Assembly: GCA_039933635.1 (NCBI GenBank) | Contig: JBDTNQ010000037.1 | Span: forward strand, 1 to 34,012 | From: JBDTNQ01 sp039933635 | GTDB lineage: Bacteria; Acidobacteriota; Vicinamibacteria; Vicinamibacterales; SCN-69-37 | Length of the DNA stretch: 34,012 nt | Direction: 5' to 3' | Shown: positions 10,604 to 18,900 of the stretch, piece after piece | How positions within the stretch are numbered: the first letter of the stretch is position 1 | How the letters are laid out: each line of letters begins with the position of its first letter | Notes under the pieces: model-generated | The model's database searches: none | The model's input: the letters and a program-made list of their open reading frames with translations, nothing else | Told to the model about the DNA's origin: nothing | Program-made: the position numbers and the translations under genes

Positions 10604-11605
10604 CTATTTCGCGATCGCCGGAGGCACGAGTGGCGTTTGCGCCATGGCACCTTTCAACATGTCGAGCGTCTCCGGACCAAGCGCGAACGTGATCTGGACG
10701 GTCGTGCCCGTGCCGGTTGCCTGGAGACCGTTGAGGACCTGAGTCACGCGAGCGTCGTTTCCGGCAAACATGCGCGCAGCGGAGAGGCCGCCATTGACGA
10801 CGCTGCGGAGTTGATCGGCGCCCTGCTCGTCACGGGTCTCGGCGCGCACCGTCCCGCGCACGCCTCGGTCGATGTCGGCGCTGACGGCGAACCACTCGAC
10901 CGCCGGCATTTGACTGCGAATCTGAACCGGCATGTTCGGCTGCATCGCCATGGCGTCGAACCGTCCGACCATCCACGCGTTGCCGGACTGCTGCGCGCCC
11001 GCGACGAGGTCCATCAACTGGGCGTTCGCGGTGATGCTGCCCGGGGCACTCGGCGCATCAATCGCCGCGTGCAAGTCCGCCTGACTGCCGATGGCCAGGA
11101 GTCCGGGCTCGAGGAACGCAATCGCGGACGAAGGGCCCGCGGGGGACGCAGAGATCGTCTGCGGCGCCAGCAGGATCTTCTTGCCTTTGTATTGTTCGGT
11201 AACGGCGCCGTGCTCGGCGGCCAGGGCTTCAATGTGGGCGGTGTCAAAACGACCGCGGAAGAGGATCACCGCGTTGCGCGGGTCGCGGGCGTCACGGTTC
11301 AAGCCCGCCAATACGGAGTCGATGTCGTGTTCGATGTCGATGCCGGTCTCGGCCAGGAATCGATCCTTCTCGGCTCCCGTCGGCAATGCCTCCCGGAGGC
11401 GCTGCCTGAACTCCGAGGCCATGATGTCCTTCACGTCGGCGTAGGCCACCGCGGAGGCATCGGCGGGCAAATAGGCCAGATCAGGCAACCTGGCCGCCGC
11501 ACCTGCGGGCGCCGACCCGTTGTAGTAGGCCACCAGCCCCGTGCACAGCCCAACGACCACGACCAGGGAGGAACCGATCAGGAAATACCGGGTACGAGAA
11601 GACAT
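10604..11605 (-). CDS. Membrane-anchored protein of unknown function
   Basis: 333 residues. The N-terminus (SSRTRYFLIGSSLVVVVGLCTGLVAYY) is a single membrane anchor or uncleaved signal at residues about 7-27, with the rest predicted outside the cytoplasm. The body contains LPADASAVAYADVKDIMAS, then mixed alpha/beta sequence with repeated FRGRFD/VGRFD-like strands, resembling acidobacterial DUF3352-like proteins that start with a DASAVAYADV motif; I hold that family call only loosely. A perfect TATAAT lies upstream, and GAGGG sits 6 bases before ATG 11605, so this gene has a short leader with a ribosome site, unlike its neighbour folE. No catalytic motif is visible. Confidence 0.75.
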   Translation of the reverse strand: MSSRTRYFLIGSSLVVVVGLCTGLVAYYNGSAPAGAAARLPDLAYLPADASAVAYADVKDIMASEFRQRLREALPTGAEKDRFLAETGIDIEHDIDSVLAGLNRDARDPRNAVILFRGRFDTAHIEALAAEHGAVTEQYKGKKILLAPQTISASPAGPSSAIAFLEPGLLAIGSQADLHAAIDAPSAPGSITANAQLMDLVAGAQQSGNAWMVGRFDAMAMQPNMPVQIRSQMPAVEWFAVSADIDRGVRGTVRAETRDEQGADQLRSVVNGGLSAARMFAGNDARVTQVLNGLQATGTGTTVQITFALGPETLDMLKGAMAQTPLVPPAIAK

Positions 11606-11621
11606 GTGGAACCCTCAGGGA

Positions 11622-11627
11622 ATTATA
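11622..11627 (-). promoter_or_regulatory. Consensus -10 TATAAT upstream of the membrane-anchored gene
   Basis: Minus strand TATAAT, 16 bases before ATG 11605, with GAGGG between the two as ribosome site. It predicts a leader of roughly 10 bases. A TTGACA-like -35 is not apparent. Confidence 0.55.
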
Positions 11628-11684
11628 CGGTTCTCAGCCGTAGGAGTTCGGCCGCGCACCCCGGGAGTCTCCGGAATTTCCGTC

Positions 11685-12575
11685 CTACTGCTCGAGAACG
11701 TATTCCCGCCGGCTCACGGCTCGGGCCGCCAGCCACAGAGACACGACGGCGATAGCGGCCAGGCTCAGGAGGCTCTGTGGCAGGCTAATCGACTGCTGAA
11801 AGAAGGTCTGGAGCACGGCCACGGGAGAATCCGCCGGCATCGCGTGCGGCACCAGCCCCTGCAGATAGAACGCCACGCTGAGACGTTTCATGAAGCCCGG
11901 CAAGGCCAGGGCGATGGTCTCCCAACCGAAGACCAGCCCGAGTCCCACGAGCAGGGGACGTCGCACCACGGCGCCCACCAACGCAAACACGGCTCCATAA
12001 ACCGCCAAGCCGGTAGCCAGAATGCCCAGATCCTTCACGAGGCTGAGAAATGTATTCCCGAGCGTGTCGTTGAGCGACGCGATGAGCAGCCACACCAGCA
12101 TCACGGAAGGCAGAACCACCCCGATCGTGCAGACCAGGTAGGCGAAATACTTGCCCAGCAACACGGCGCTTCGGGGAATGGGGCGGGTGAAGAGATAGGT
12201 CAGCGTCTTGTCTTCGACTTCGTCGGCGATGAGGGATGTGCCGTAGAAGACGGCCAGTACCGGTGCCGCGAATCGGACGTAAAAGCCCCACATCATCAGG
12301 CCGAAAACGACGCCTCCGCTGATCGGCGATCGGCCTGAGCGCATGATCGGAGCGCCGAGCTCGACCATCACACGCAACGCGACGGCAATGACGACGGGCA
12401 CGCCGACGACGAGCGCCATGAAGACCGTGCGGCGCGACCACAGCATCTGGCCGATCGACATGTCGAAGATTCGCAAGGCGCCGGTCATCAGCCCCGGCGG
12501 GGATGGACGCCGCGGCGCGTCAGCGACGGGCGGCGGCGCGGGGGCAATCGGCGCGGGAGCGTCGGACATGGCCAT
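11685..12575 (-). CDS. ABC-2 type transporter permease
   Basis: 296-residue integral membrane protein with about six hydrophobic segments: TVFMALVVGVPVVIAVAL near 50-67, GVVFGLMMWGFYV near 88-100, and four more up to residue 286. Between the second and third, ADEVEDKTLTYLFTRPIPR is the conserved cytoplasmic element of ABC-2 permeases (LISDEREEGTLELLLSRPISR-like), which contacts the ATPase. The Pro/Ala-rich N-terminal 30 residues are unusual and probably cytoplasmic. It starts 2 bases after the stop of the ATPase gene upstream and is the last of four same-strand genes. Substrate cannot be told; drugs, lipids, polysaccharide or a secreted protein are all possible. Confidence 0.88.
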   Translation of the reverse strand: MAMSDAPAPIAPAPPPVADAPRRPSPPGLMTGALRIFDMSIGQMLWSRRTVFMALVVGVPVVIAVALRVMVELGAPIMRSGRSPISGGVVFGLMMWGFYVRFAAPVLAVFYGTSLIADEVEDKTLTYLFTRPIPRSAVLLGKYFAYLVCTIGVVLPSVMLVWLLIASLNDTLGNTFLSLVKDLGILATGLAVYGAVFALVGAVVRRPLLVGLGLVFGWETIALALPGFMKRLSVAFYLQGLVPHAMPADSPVAVLQTFFQQSISLPQSLLSLAAIAVVSLWLAARAVSRREYVLEQ

Positions 12576-12576
12576 C

Positions 12577-13503
12577 TCAGTTCTTCACGAGGTACTTGAA
12601 CACGGCCTGGAGATTGTCGTCCGGCGACGTGAGTTCCTCGACGGCGCCGCACTCACCTGCCGCCACGAGTTCGGTGAGGCGCGCGTAGAACTCGTCCGGC
12701 GCGCCCGTTTCGACGACGACGGCGCCGGGCTCGAATCGCAGGCTGATCACGTCGCTGCGCGTGAGGAACTCACGGGCCAGCCGACGGGGATCAGCCGCCC
12801 GGATGTACACCGTGTGCGGGTGTTCGTCGATCAAATCGCGGATCTGGTGCACGTTCCCTTCGGCGAGAATCCGGCCGTTGTTGATGAGCAGGATGTTCGT
12901 CGTCATCGCCTCGATCTCGTGCAGGATATGGCTCGAGACGAGGATGCTCTTGCCCTGACGGGCCCAGTCGCGAATCATCCGAATGGTCTTCCGGCGGCCC
13001 AGGGGATCCATGCCCGACAGCGGCTCGTCGAGAATCAGCAGCTCGGGATCGTGCACGATGGCCTGCGCGAGCTTCACCCGCTGCCGCATCCCCTTGCTGT
13101 AGGCGCCAATGCGCTTCGACGCCACGTCACTCAGGTCGACGGCCGCCAGCGCGCGCGCCGCCGCCTCACGTGCCTCGCGCTCACCCAATCCATTCAGGCG
13201 GACCAGCGCCGTGACCCAGTCGAGCCCGGTCATGCGTTCGTAGAAGCGATCCTGTTCGGGACAGAACCCTATCCGGAAATAGAGCGGCGAATTCCCCCAG
13301 ATGGGTTCACCGAGCACCTTCACCGATCCCTTGCTTGGCCGGAGCTGTCCGGTCACGAGCTTCATGAACGTGCTCTTGCCAGCACCGTTCGGACCAAGCA
13401 ACCCCGTGATACCCGGTGGGACCGACACGGAGACATCGTTCAGGCCGATCACCTGGCCATACCACTTCGAGAGATGCTCAGCCGAGACGATCGACGCGGT
13501 CAC
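12577..13503 (-). CDS. ABC transporter ATP-binding protein (second pair)
   Basis: 308-residue cytosolic ATPase driving the adjacent ABC-2 permease. Walker A is GLLGPNGAGKST near residues 33-44, the signature is YSKGMRQRVKLAQA, Walker B is LLILDEPLSGMD, and the H-loop is VSSHILHEIE. The C-terminal 80-90 residues after the nucleotide-binding domain (from about IRDLIDEHPHTVY) form the small regulatory extension common in this subfamily. ATG 13503 overlaps the stop of the upstream permease gene by 4 bases. Confidence 0.95.
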   Translation of the reverse strand: MTASIVSAEHLSKWYGQVIGLNDVSVSVPPGITGLLGPNGAGKSTFMKLVTGQLRPSKGSVKVLGEPIWGNSPLYFRIGFCPEQDRFYERMTGLDWVTALVRLNGLGEREAREAAARALAAVDLSDVASKRIGAYSKGMRQRVKLAQAIVHDPELLILDEPLSGMDPLGRRKTIRMIRDWARQGKSILVSSHILHEIEAMTTNILLINNGRILAEGNVHQIRDLIDEHPHTVYIRAADPRRLAREFLTRSDVISLRFEPGAVVVETGAPDEFYARLTELVAAGECGAVEELTSPDDNLQAVFKYLVKN

Positions 13504-14345
13504 GACACCACCTCGACGCCGCGGACGCGGCGCTCCAGCACCGACACCGACACGGCGACGATGCCCAGCAGCACGAGCACGGACACGATGACCGGCGTGT
13601 CGTAGCGGGGCGCCTGCCGGAAGATCGCATCGCTGACCACGTCGAAATTCCGCGACGGCGACACCCAGGCCACGCGAGTCGATCCGGTGACGAACGAGAG
13701 CACGTTGAAGACCGCTTCCGAGAAGAAGACGACGCCGGTGTACATCACCGCGACGTATCTCGTGCTCGTGGACAGCGACGACAACGCGAGCATGCTGATC
13801 GCGTACACGAGCACGCGCATCGTCGATGCCAGCACGATGGCGGGAATCAGTTCGAGGTGCCCGCGCAGAAACGAGAGGCTGCCGGAGAGCAGGACCTGCA
13901 TGACGAGCAGCAGGATGGACGGGACGATGACCACGAAGCCGAGGAAGACGGCGAGAATCGCGAACTTGCCGCCGATGTACTCCATGCGCATCAACGGCTT
14001 CGACAGGTAGACCTGGAGGGCGTTGGCGCGGCGATCGGCGGCAATGAGGCCGGCGCCGGCGTACACCGTGACGAAGAACGCGATGAAGCTCTGCGCATCG
14101 ATGAAATTCGCGAAGAGCTTGACGTCAACGGGCAGGAACTGCGCGAACTGCGGCTGGGTCACCGCCAGGTAGATCTGGACCGATCGGACCAGGAACCAGA
14201 TCCACCCGAGGGCCAGCAGTCCGAGAAAGATACGGCGCCCGATGAGCTGCCTGACGCCGGCACGGAGGATCACCAGCCACGCCTTGCCGGGCGCCTGCCT
14301 GAGGCCCGCATACCGCCGATAACTCTGGTCGTGGACGGGACTCAT
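13500..14345 (-). CDS. ABC transporter permease (first pair)
   Basis: 281-residue multi-spanning membrane protein. A short cytoplasmic N-terminus is followed by a hydrophobic segment near 39-60 (FLGLLALGWIWFLV), then IAFFVTVYAGAGLIAADRRANALQVYLSKPLMR, in which the membrane span and the cytoplasmic coupling element typical of ABC-2 permeases are seen. Further spans are near 128-150, 165-190, 195-220 and 255-275. It overlaps the ATPase gene upstream (ATGA) and the one downstream. The loop between the first two spans (residues about 60-85, VTQPQFAQFLPVDVKLF) may be periplasmic. Confidence 0.85.
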   Translation of the reverse strand: MSPVHDQSYRRYAGLRQAPGKAWLVILRAGVRQLIGRRIFLGLLALGWIWFLVRSVQIYLAVTQPQFAQFLPVDVKLFANFIDAQSFIAFFVTVYAGAGLIAADRRANALQVYLSKPLMRMEYIGGKFAILAVFLGFVVIVPSILLLVMQVLLSGSLSFLRGHLELIPAIVLASTMRVLVYAISMLALSSLSTSTRYVAVMYTGVVFFSEAVFNVLSFVTGSTRVAWVSPSRNFDVVSDAIFRQAPRYDTPVIVSVLVLLGIVAVSVSVLERRVRGVEVVS

Positions 14346-15274
14346 CGTTCACCGATCGCGCGCGCGAACACGTCCTCGAGCGTCGGCAGGCTCGGCTTCA
14401 GATGCCGGACTTGCACACCGGACTCCTGCGCCAGTTGGCAGATCCGCTGCTGATCGCGGCCGACGTCGAAGTTCTCGCCGGGCACGAACACGCGCATCAC
14501 GTCTTCGTCCGTTTCGTGACAGTCCATGTGCTCGGCCTGGAGGCGGGCGATGAAGGCGACGGCTGCGCCCTTGACCCGGACGTCGAACACGCGCCCCGCC
14601 GGCCCCTTGAGCGCATCGATGGTGCCCGACGCCGCAATGCGTCCCTTGTCGAGCACCACCACGTGATCGCACGTGTATTCGACGTCCGGCAGCAGGTGCG
14701 AGGACACGATGACATTGATGCCCTTGTTGCGCGCCAAATCGCGCACGAGGTCGAGCATCTCGTCGCGGCCCTTGGGATCCATGCCGTTGGTCGGTTCGTC
14801 GAGGAAGAGCAGGTCGGGATCGTGGACGAGCGCCTGGGCCAGCTTGATGCGCTGTTTCATGCCCGTGGAGTACGTCTCGACGTTGCGATACCGCGCCTCG
14901 CCAAGCCCGACGTAGAACAGCACCTCATGGGCGCGCTGCATCGCATCAGCGCGTGGCAGGCCCGCCAGCTCGCCACAGTAGGCGACGTAGGTCACGGCGT
15001 TCATGCCGGGCATGTGACCGTCGTTCTCCGGCATGTAGCCGATGCGGGCGCGGATTTCCAGGGGGCGAGCCGCCACATCGAGTCCCAGGACGCGCAGCGT
15101 GCCCTGGTCCGGGGCGACGAATCCAAGCAGGCTCTTGAGCATCGTGCTCTTGCCCGCCCCGTTCGGCCCGAGCAGGCCGACCGCTCCGGCAGGAAACGAC
15201 GCGCTCACGTCCCGCAGGACAGGGTGCGCGCCGTAGAGAACGGTCACGTGATCCAATTCGACAACGTGGCTCAT
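14342..15274 (-). CDS. ABC transporter ATP-binding protein (first pair)
   Basis: About 310 residues from ATG 15274; a GTG at 15292 would add 6 residues but sits only 3 bases after a -10-like hexamer. Walker A is GLLGPNGAGKST, the signature is YSTGMKQRIKLAQA, Walker B is LLFLDEPTNGMD, and the H-loop is VSSHLLPDVE. The C-terminal extension (from about IDALKGPAGRVFDV) is like that of the second ATPase of the operon, suggesting that the two ATPase/permease pairs arose by duplication, though the permeases differ more. It is the first gene of the operon. It may act as an efflux or export system. Confidence 0.94.
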   Translation of the reverse strand: MSHVVELDHVTVLYGAHPVLRDVSASFPAGAVGLLGPNGAGKSTMLKSLLGFVAPDQGTLRVLGLDVAARPLEIRARIGYMPENDGHMPGMNAVTYVAYCGELAGLPRADAMQRAHEVLFYVGLGEARYRNVETYSTGMKQRIKLAQALVHDPDLLFLDEPTNGMDPKGRDEMLDLVRDLARNKGINVIVSSHLLPDVEYTCDHVVVLDKGRIAASGTIDALKGPAGRVFDVRVKGAAVAFIARLQAEHMDCHETDEDVMRVFVPGENFDVGRDQQRICQLAQESGVQVRHLKPSLPTLEDVFARAIGER

Positions 15275-15295
15275 GCCGGGCAATTGAGGCACCAG

Positions 15296-15301
15296 CTTAT
15301 A
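15296..15301 (-). promoter_or_regulatory. -10-like TATAAG upstream of the four-gene ABC operon
   Basis: Minus strand TATAAG lies 21 bases before ATG 15274. The predicted leader is about 14 bases and holds no ribosome site. It is the only promoter-like element seen for the four ABC genes. Confidence 0.4.
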
Positions 15302-15343
15302 CGACGCCCGCGGGCGACGGGTTCAGAGGGCGAACGCGTGGAC

Positions 15344-16135
15344 CTAGCGGGGCATGGGACCCGGGAGACCCGAGGGCGGAGGAACCTCGGTGTAGCCCGC
15401 CGGAATCTCGAACAGGGATGCGGGCGCTGGCGCCTCGGCAATCGCGGTGATGACCGACTCGACTTCCTGGTTGCCCAGCAGCTCGCCCCGAAGAATGGAT
15501 CGCATCATCAGGCCCTCGGCCGCCAGCGTGTCAGCGCCGAACGCGTTGATGCCGCCGAGCAGGCCCGCGGCCAGCTTCGAGTACTGCTTGTATTGCGGCG
15601 CCACCCACGCCTCGCCCGACATCCGAATCTCGGACGGAATGCCCTCAGGCAACTGCGTGCCGGGTGGAACCGGAAGCGGCATGCGTATCTCGAACGTCGC
15701 GCGGTCGGCCCTCACGCCGGCCACCGTGTCGGACCCGCCTGTTCGCGTGATCGTCACGGTCGGCGCCACGCCACCCAAAACCGAAAGGTCGGGTTTGGCC
15801 ATCTTCCAATAGGTCCGCTTCACCGGGTCGAGCACGATCATCGATCCGTCCGCGCGGAGGAGGGTCGCTCCGCCGGCAGGAACGATGGTGTACGCCTTCG
15901 GATAGTCGACCCGAGTGCCCTTGTCCCCCGTCGTGATGTTCAGTTCGAGCCCACCCTCGGGAGCGAGGGTCCCCGCCACGACGCCAGCGATCATCGCGAC
16001 CAGTGGATTCGAAGGCATCGTGGCCGCCACGGTGGATGGCCGGGCGTGAATCCGCATGGTGTATTTGAGCTCGGCTTGGAGCGGGGCAACCAGGAAGCCG
16101 GCAAGCGCCACAGTCCAAAGAAGACGGATTCGCAT
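15344..16135 (-). CDS. Secreted protein of unknown function
   Basis: About 263 residues from ATG 16135. The N-terminus MRIRLLWTVALAGFLVAPLQAELKY is a typical signal peptide cleaved near LQA. The mature protein has ATMPSNP, GGATLLRADGSMIVLDPVKRTYWKM and SGEAWVAPQYKQYSK, a beta-rich pattern reminiscent of DUF4412-type proteins; that resemblance is tentative. The C-terminus is Pro-rich. A longer frame to 16183 would begin inside the Nudix gene and hides the signal peptide, so it was rejected. The start lies 7 bases after the Nudix stop, and a GATAAT overlaps that stop, so the gene may have its own leaderless promoter as well as read-through. Confidence 0.75.
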   Translation of the reverse strand: MRIRLLWTVALAGFLVAPLQAELKYTMRIHARPSTVAATMPSNPLVAMIAGVVAGTLAPEGGLELNITTGDKGTRVDYPKAYTIVPAGGATLLRADGSMIVLDPVKRTYWKMAKPDLSVLGGVAPTVTITRTGGSDTVAGVRADRATFEIRMPLPVPPGTQLPEGIPSEIRMSGEAWVAPQYKQYSKLAAGLLGGINAFGADTLAAEGLMMRSILRGELLGNQEVESVITAIAEAPAPASLFEIPAGYTEVPPPSGLPGPMPR

Positions 16136-16141
16136 GAAGAG

Positions 16142-16147
16142 ATTATC
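16142..16147 (-). promoter_or_regulatory. -10-like GATAAT, 6 bases before the secreted-protein start
   Basis: Minus strand GATAAT overlaps the Nudix stop codon; CTCTTC and then ATG 16135 follow. Five of six bases match TATAAT. No good -35 is seen. Confidence 0.45.
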
Positions 16148-16631
16148 GGCCGGGTCTGTCCGCGGGTTCAGTAAATCCGGCAAGAGCGCACGCCCGGCGA
16201 ATCATGGCCTGAGCCTTGGGAGTCAGGTTGAAACGGTCGAGCTCCAACGGATTGGCCAGTGCGACCTCGAGGGCGTCACTGCCCGCCGTCAGACGCCCAC
16301 CGCGAGCGTGGCAGAGGTAGTCCGCGATCACGTAGTGATATCGCACACGCCCGTCCTCGTCCCGCGCGATGTGCTCGAAGAGGTCGATGAGTGGACCAGC
16401 CTCGACGTCGAGGCCCGTTTCCTCCCGCACTTCGCGGACAACGGCCTGGGCGAGGGACTCGCCCAATTCGAGCACGCCGCCAGGCAGACTCCATGTGCCC
16501 GATAACGGCGCCTGTCCGCGGCGGATGAGGACGATATGCCGGTCCGGCGTGAAGACGACGCCCCCGACGCCGGCCACGGGCTGCGACGGATATGCGCGCG
16601 AGGCGTCCGGGGCACCGGCGGGCGTCGTCAC
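16143..16631 (-). CDS. Nudix hydrolase
   Basis: About 162 residues from GTG 16631, which overlaps the tsaD stop (GTGA). It hydrolyses a nucleoside diphosphate linked to another group; the exact substrate is not determined. The Nudix box starts with GGVLELGES near residues 51-59 and ends with REVREETGL near 67-75, matching the Gx5Ex7REUXEEXGU pattern. AGVGGVVF at the start and SGTWSLPGG before the box are typical of ADP-ribose pyrophosphatase-like members. The Ala/Leu-rich C-terminus fits a small helix. Earlier in-frame starts extend into tsaD and are unlikely. Translational coupling to tsaD is expected. Confidence 0.9.
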   Translation of the reverse strand: MTTPAGAPDASRAYPSQPVAGVGGVVFTPDRHIVLIRRGQAPLSGTWSLPGGVLELGESLAQAVVREVREETGLDVEAGPLIDLFEHIARDEDGRVRYHYVIADYLCHARGGRLTAGSDALEVALANPLELDRFNLTPKAQAMIRRACALAGFTEPADRPGR

Positions 16632-17752
16632 GCGTCGATCGCGAGCGTGGCCAGTGCGTTGAAGGTCAGTGACCCGGTGGCGCCCTGCTCGAGCTTCCGC
16701 AGGCCGGCCGCGGCGATCATCGCCGCATTGTCCGTCGAGAGCGAGAGCGCCGGCACGTAGACGGGAATGCCCTGGCGTTCGCCGCGCGCGAGCGCGTCGC
16801 GACGCAACCGGCTGTTGGCCGACACCCCACCTGCGATGCCGACACTGGCCGCGCCCAGCCACCGTGCGGTTTCGAACGTGCGGTCGATCAGGGTCTCGAC
16901 GACCACGCGCTGAAACGTGGCGCAGACGTCGGCGACTTCTGCCGGCGTCAACGGACCTGCGTCCGACGGCATCGCCAACCCGGTGCTCACCGGCACGCCG
17001 CGCTGCTGCAGCAACCGCACGACGGCCGTCTTGAGCCCGGAGAAGCTGAAGTCCGCCAGGTGCTGCAACGACGGCGGAAGGGCGATGCCGGTGAAGTCCG
17101 CAGGCGGTGGATTGCGGTCGGGATGCGTGAATCGAAGCCGCGGCAGCTCGACACCAAACTCGTTGCCGGCCTTCGACACACGATCGATCACCGGACCGCC
17201 CGGGTAACCGAGGCCCAGCAACCGCGCGACCTTGTCATACGCTTCGCCTGCCGCATCATCACGGGTGCGTCCGATCAAGCGGTACTCACCAGGCGTCCGC
17301 ACGAGATACAGACTGGTGTGGCCGCCGGACACGACGAGCACGACCGCGGGCAGCGGAATCGCGCCGTGATCGAGGAAGATCGACTCGATGTGCCCCGCGA
17401 GATGGTGCACCGGAATCACGGGCTTTCCGAGCGTCGCCGCCGCCGCCTTGGCGAACGACACGCCGACGAGCAGCGACCCAACGAGACCAGGCCCCTGGGT
17501 GACGGCCATCCCGTCAATGGCCGACCACGGCGTGCCCGCATCGGCGAGGGCGCGATCGACGACGCCGCAGATGTCACGGACATGTTGCCGCGACGCGATT
17601 TCAGGTACGACGCCGCCCCACTCGCGGTGAATCTCGGCCTGGGACGCGATGACGTTCGACCGCACCACCCAGGGCTTCGCCGCGTCGCCGGTCGTCGACA
17701 CGACAGCGGCCGCGGTTTCATCACACGACGTTTCGATCCCGAGGATGTTCAT
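16628..17752 (-). CDS. tsaD: tRNA N6-adenosine threonylcarbamoyltransferase
   Basis: Transfers the threonylcarbamoyl group to A37 of ANN-reading tRNAs, with TsaB and TsaE, in the cytoplasm. The 374 residues are slightly longer than the usual 335-345. It begins MNILGIETSCDETAAAVV. VHHLAGHIES holds the metal ligands His117 and His121, VVSGGHTSLYLV is the ATP/ASKHA signature, and GGVSANSRLR near the end is typical. The extra length is partly in the loop around residues 240-265 (LQQRGVPVSTGLAMPSDAGP). ATG 17752 has no clear ribosome site. It follows mtnA by 66 bases, a gap that holds a heptamer repeat, and is coupled to the Nudix gene. Confidence 0.97.
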   Translation of the reverse strand: MNILGIETSCDETAAAVVSTTGDAAKPWVVRSNVIASQAEIHREWGGVVPEIASRQHVRDICGVVDRALADAGTPWSAIDGMAVTQGPGLVGSLLVGVSFAKAAAATLGKPVIPVHHLAGHIESIFLDHGAIPLPAVVLVVSGGHTSLYLVRTPGEYRLIGRTRDDAAGEAYDKVARLLGLGYPGGPVIDRVSKAGNEFGVELPRLRFTHPDRNPPPADFTGIALPPSLQHLADFSFSGLKTAVVRLLQQRGVPVSTGLAMPSDAGPLTPAEVADVCATFQRVVVETLIDRTFETARWLGAASVGIAGGVSANSRLRRDALARGERQGIPVYVPALSLSTDNAAMIAAAGLRKLEQGATGSLTFNALATLAIDA

Positions 17753-17772
17753 GACGACGACTCGCGTTTCGG

Positions 17773-17807
17773 GGTTCTGGGTTCAGGGTGCTCGGTTCCA
17801 GGTTCTG
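17773..17807 (+). repeat. Degenerate 7-base tandem repeat (GGTTCTG/GGTTCAG/GGTTCCA units)
   Basis: Read in sevens on the plus strand: GGTTCTG, GGTTCAG, GGTGCTC, GGTTCCA, GGTTCTG. It occupies half of the 66-base gap between mtnA and tsaD. The period and unit resemble the array at 10524-10580. Confidence 0.65.
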
Positions 17808-17818
17808 GCCCCGGCGCG

Positions 17819-18859
17819 CTATTGAAACAACTTGGCGAGGCTCTCGCCATACGGCGCTCGAGCGATGCCCTTCTCCGTGATAATACCGGCCACGAGATAC
17901 GCGGGCGTGACGTCGAAGGCCGGGTTCCAGACGCTCGCGCCTTCGGGCGCGAGCCGCGTGGCGCCAAGGTGCGTGATTTCCCTCGCGGCGCGCTGTTCGA
18001 TCGGAATCTGGGCGCCGGTCGGTGTCGCCAGATCGATCGTCGACAGCGGCGCGGCCACATAGAACGGCACGCCGTGCGCGTGAGCCATCATCGCCACGGT
18101 ATACGTCCCGATCTTGTTCGCCACGTCGCCGTTGGCGGCAATGCGATCGGCGCCGACGACCACGAAATCGATCGACCCCTGACGCATGAGCGGGCCCGCC
18201 ATGCTCTCGGTGATGACCGTGGTCGGAATGTGGTCGCGCACGAGTTCCCAGGCGGTCAGCCGGGCGCCCTGGAGGAACGGACGCGTCTCGTCAGCGAACA
18301 CCTGGGCGACCTTGCCCTGCTCCGCGGCGGCGCGGATGACGCCAAGCGCCGTGCCATACCCCGCGGTCGCCAACGCACCGGCGTTGCAGTGGGTCAGAAT
18401 GCGCGCGGTCGGGGGCACGACGCTGGCGCCAAGCAGGCCCATCGCCCGGCAACTGGCCACGTCCTCGTCATGAATGGCGTGCGCTTCCCGCACGAGCCGC
18501 TCGGTCAGCTCGCTCACGGATTCGCCGGCCTGCACGCCCTCGGAGAACGACGCCTTCATCCGCGTGATCGCCCAGAACAGATTGACGGCCGTAGGACGGG
18601 TGGCGGCCATCAGATCGCAGATTTTGTTGAACTCAACCGCGTACTGGCGCGTACCGGTGGCCTTGCTGCGGCGCATTCCCAGCGCGATGCCCATCGCCGC
18701 CGCCACGCCGATCGCCGGTGCGCCGCGAATGACCATGGTCTTGATTGCCCGCGCGACCTCGTTCGCGGTCTTGCAGTGAACGTAAATTTCCTGGCCAGGC
18801 AGCTTGCGCTGGTCGACCATCACGACGGCGTCAGGTTGCCACTCAATCGTTGGAAGCAT
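17819..18859 (-). CDS. mtnA: S-methyl-5-thioribose-1-phosphate isomerase
   Basis: Methionine salvage enzyme that isomerises methylthioribose-1-phosphate to methylthioribulose-1-phosphate, in the cytosol. The 346-residue length is standard. RGAPAIGVAAAMG near 45-57 and THCNAGALATAGYGTALG from 156 (catalytic Cys158) are seen, and VVVGADRIAANGDVANKIGT from 234 contains the catalytic Asp238. These distinguish it from eIF2B-like paralogues. No other mtn gene is present; the adjacent purine nucleoside phosphorylase family can handle methylthioadenosine in some organisms (MTAP), which may link the two operons. ATG 18859 is preceded by TATGAT by 8 bases and no ribosome site. Confidence 0.96.
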   Translation of the reverse strand: MLPTIEWQPDAVVMVDQRKLPGQEIYVHCKTANEVARAIKTMVIRGAPAIGVAAAMGIALGMRRSKATGTRQYAVEFNKICDLMAATRPTAVNLFWAITRMKASFSEGVQAGESVSELTERLVREAHAIHDEDVASCRAMGLLGASVVPPTARILTHCNAGALATAGYGTALGVIRAAAEQGKVAQVFADETRPFLQGARLTAWELVRDHIPTTVITESMAGPLMRQGSIDFVVVGADRIAANGDVANKIGTYTVAMMAHAHGVPFYVAAPLSTIDLATPTGAQIPIEQRAAREITHLGATRLAPEGASVWNPAFDVTPAYLVAGIITEKGIARAPYGESLAKLFQ

Positions 18860-18867
18860 GCCGGACG

Positions 18868-18873
18868 ATCATA
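18868..18873 (-). promoter_or_regulatory. -10-like TATGAT, 8 bases before mtnA ATG
   Basis: Minus strand TATGAT, then CGTCCGGC, then ATG 18859. Five of six bases match TATAAT. A -35 is not recognised. It predicts a leaderless mtnA-tsaD mRNA. Confidence 0.5.
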
Positions 18874-18900
18874 GCCGACAGCGTCGGAGGCGCCTGCCCT

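Noticed and set aside
9785..11755. A 656-residue plus-strand open frame across folE and its neighbour
   Set aside because: Low-complexity His/Arg/Asp translation opposite folE; a GC-rich antisense artefact.
12343..13605. A 420-residue plus-strand open frame
   Set aside because: Antisense to the second ABC ATPase gene.
14402..16174. A 590-residue plus-strand open frame
   Set aside because: Antisense to an ABC ATPase and a secreted protein with clear motifs and signal peptide.
17060..18874. A 604-residue plus-strand open frame
   Set aside because: Antisense to tsaD and mtnA, both unmistakable.
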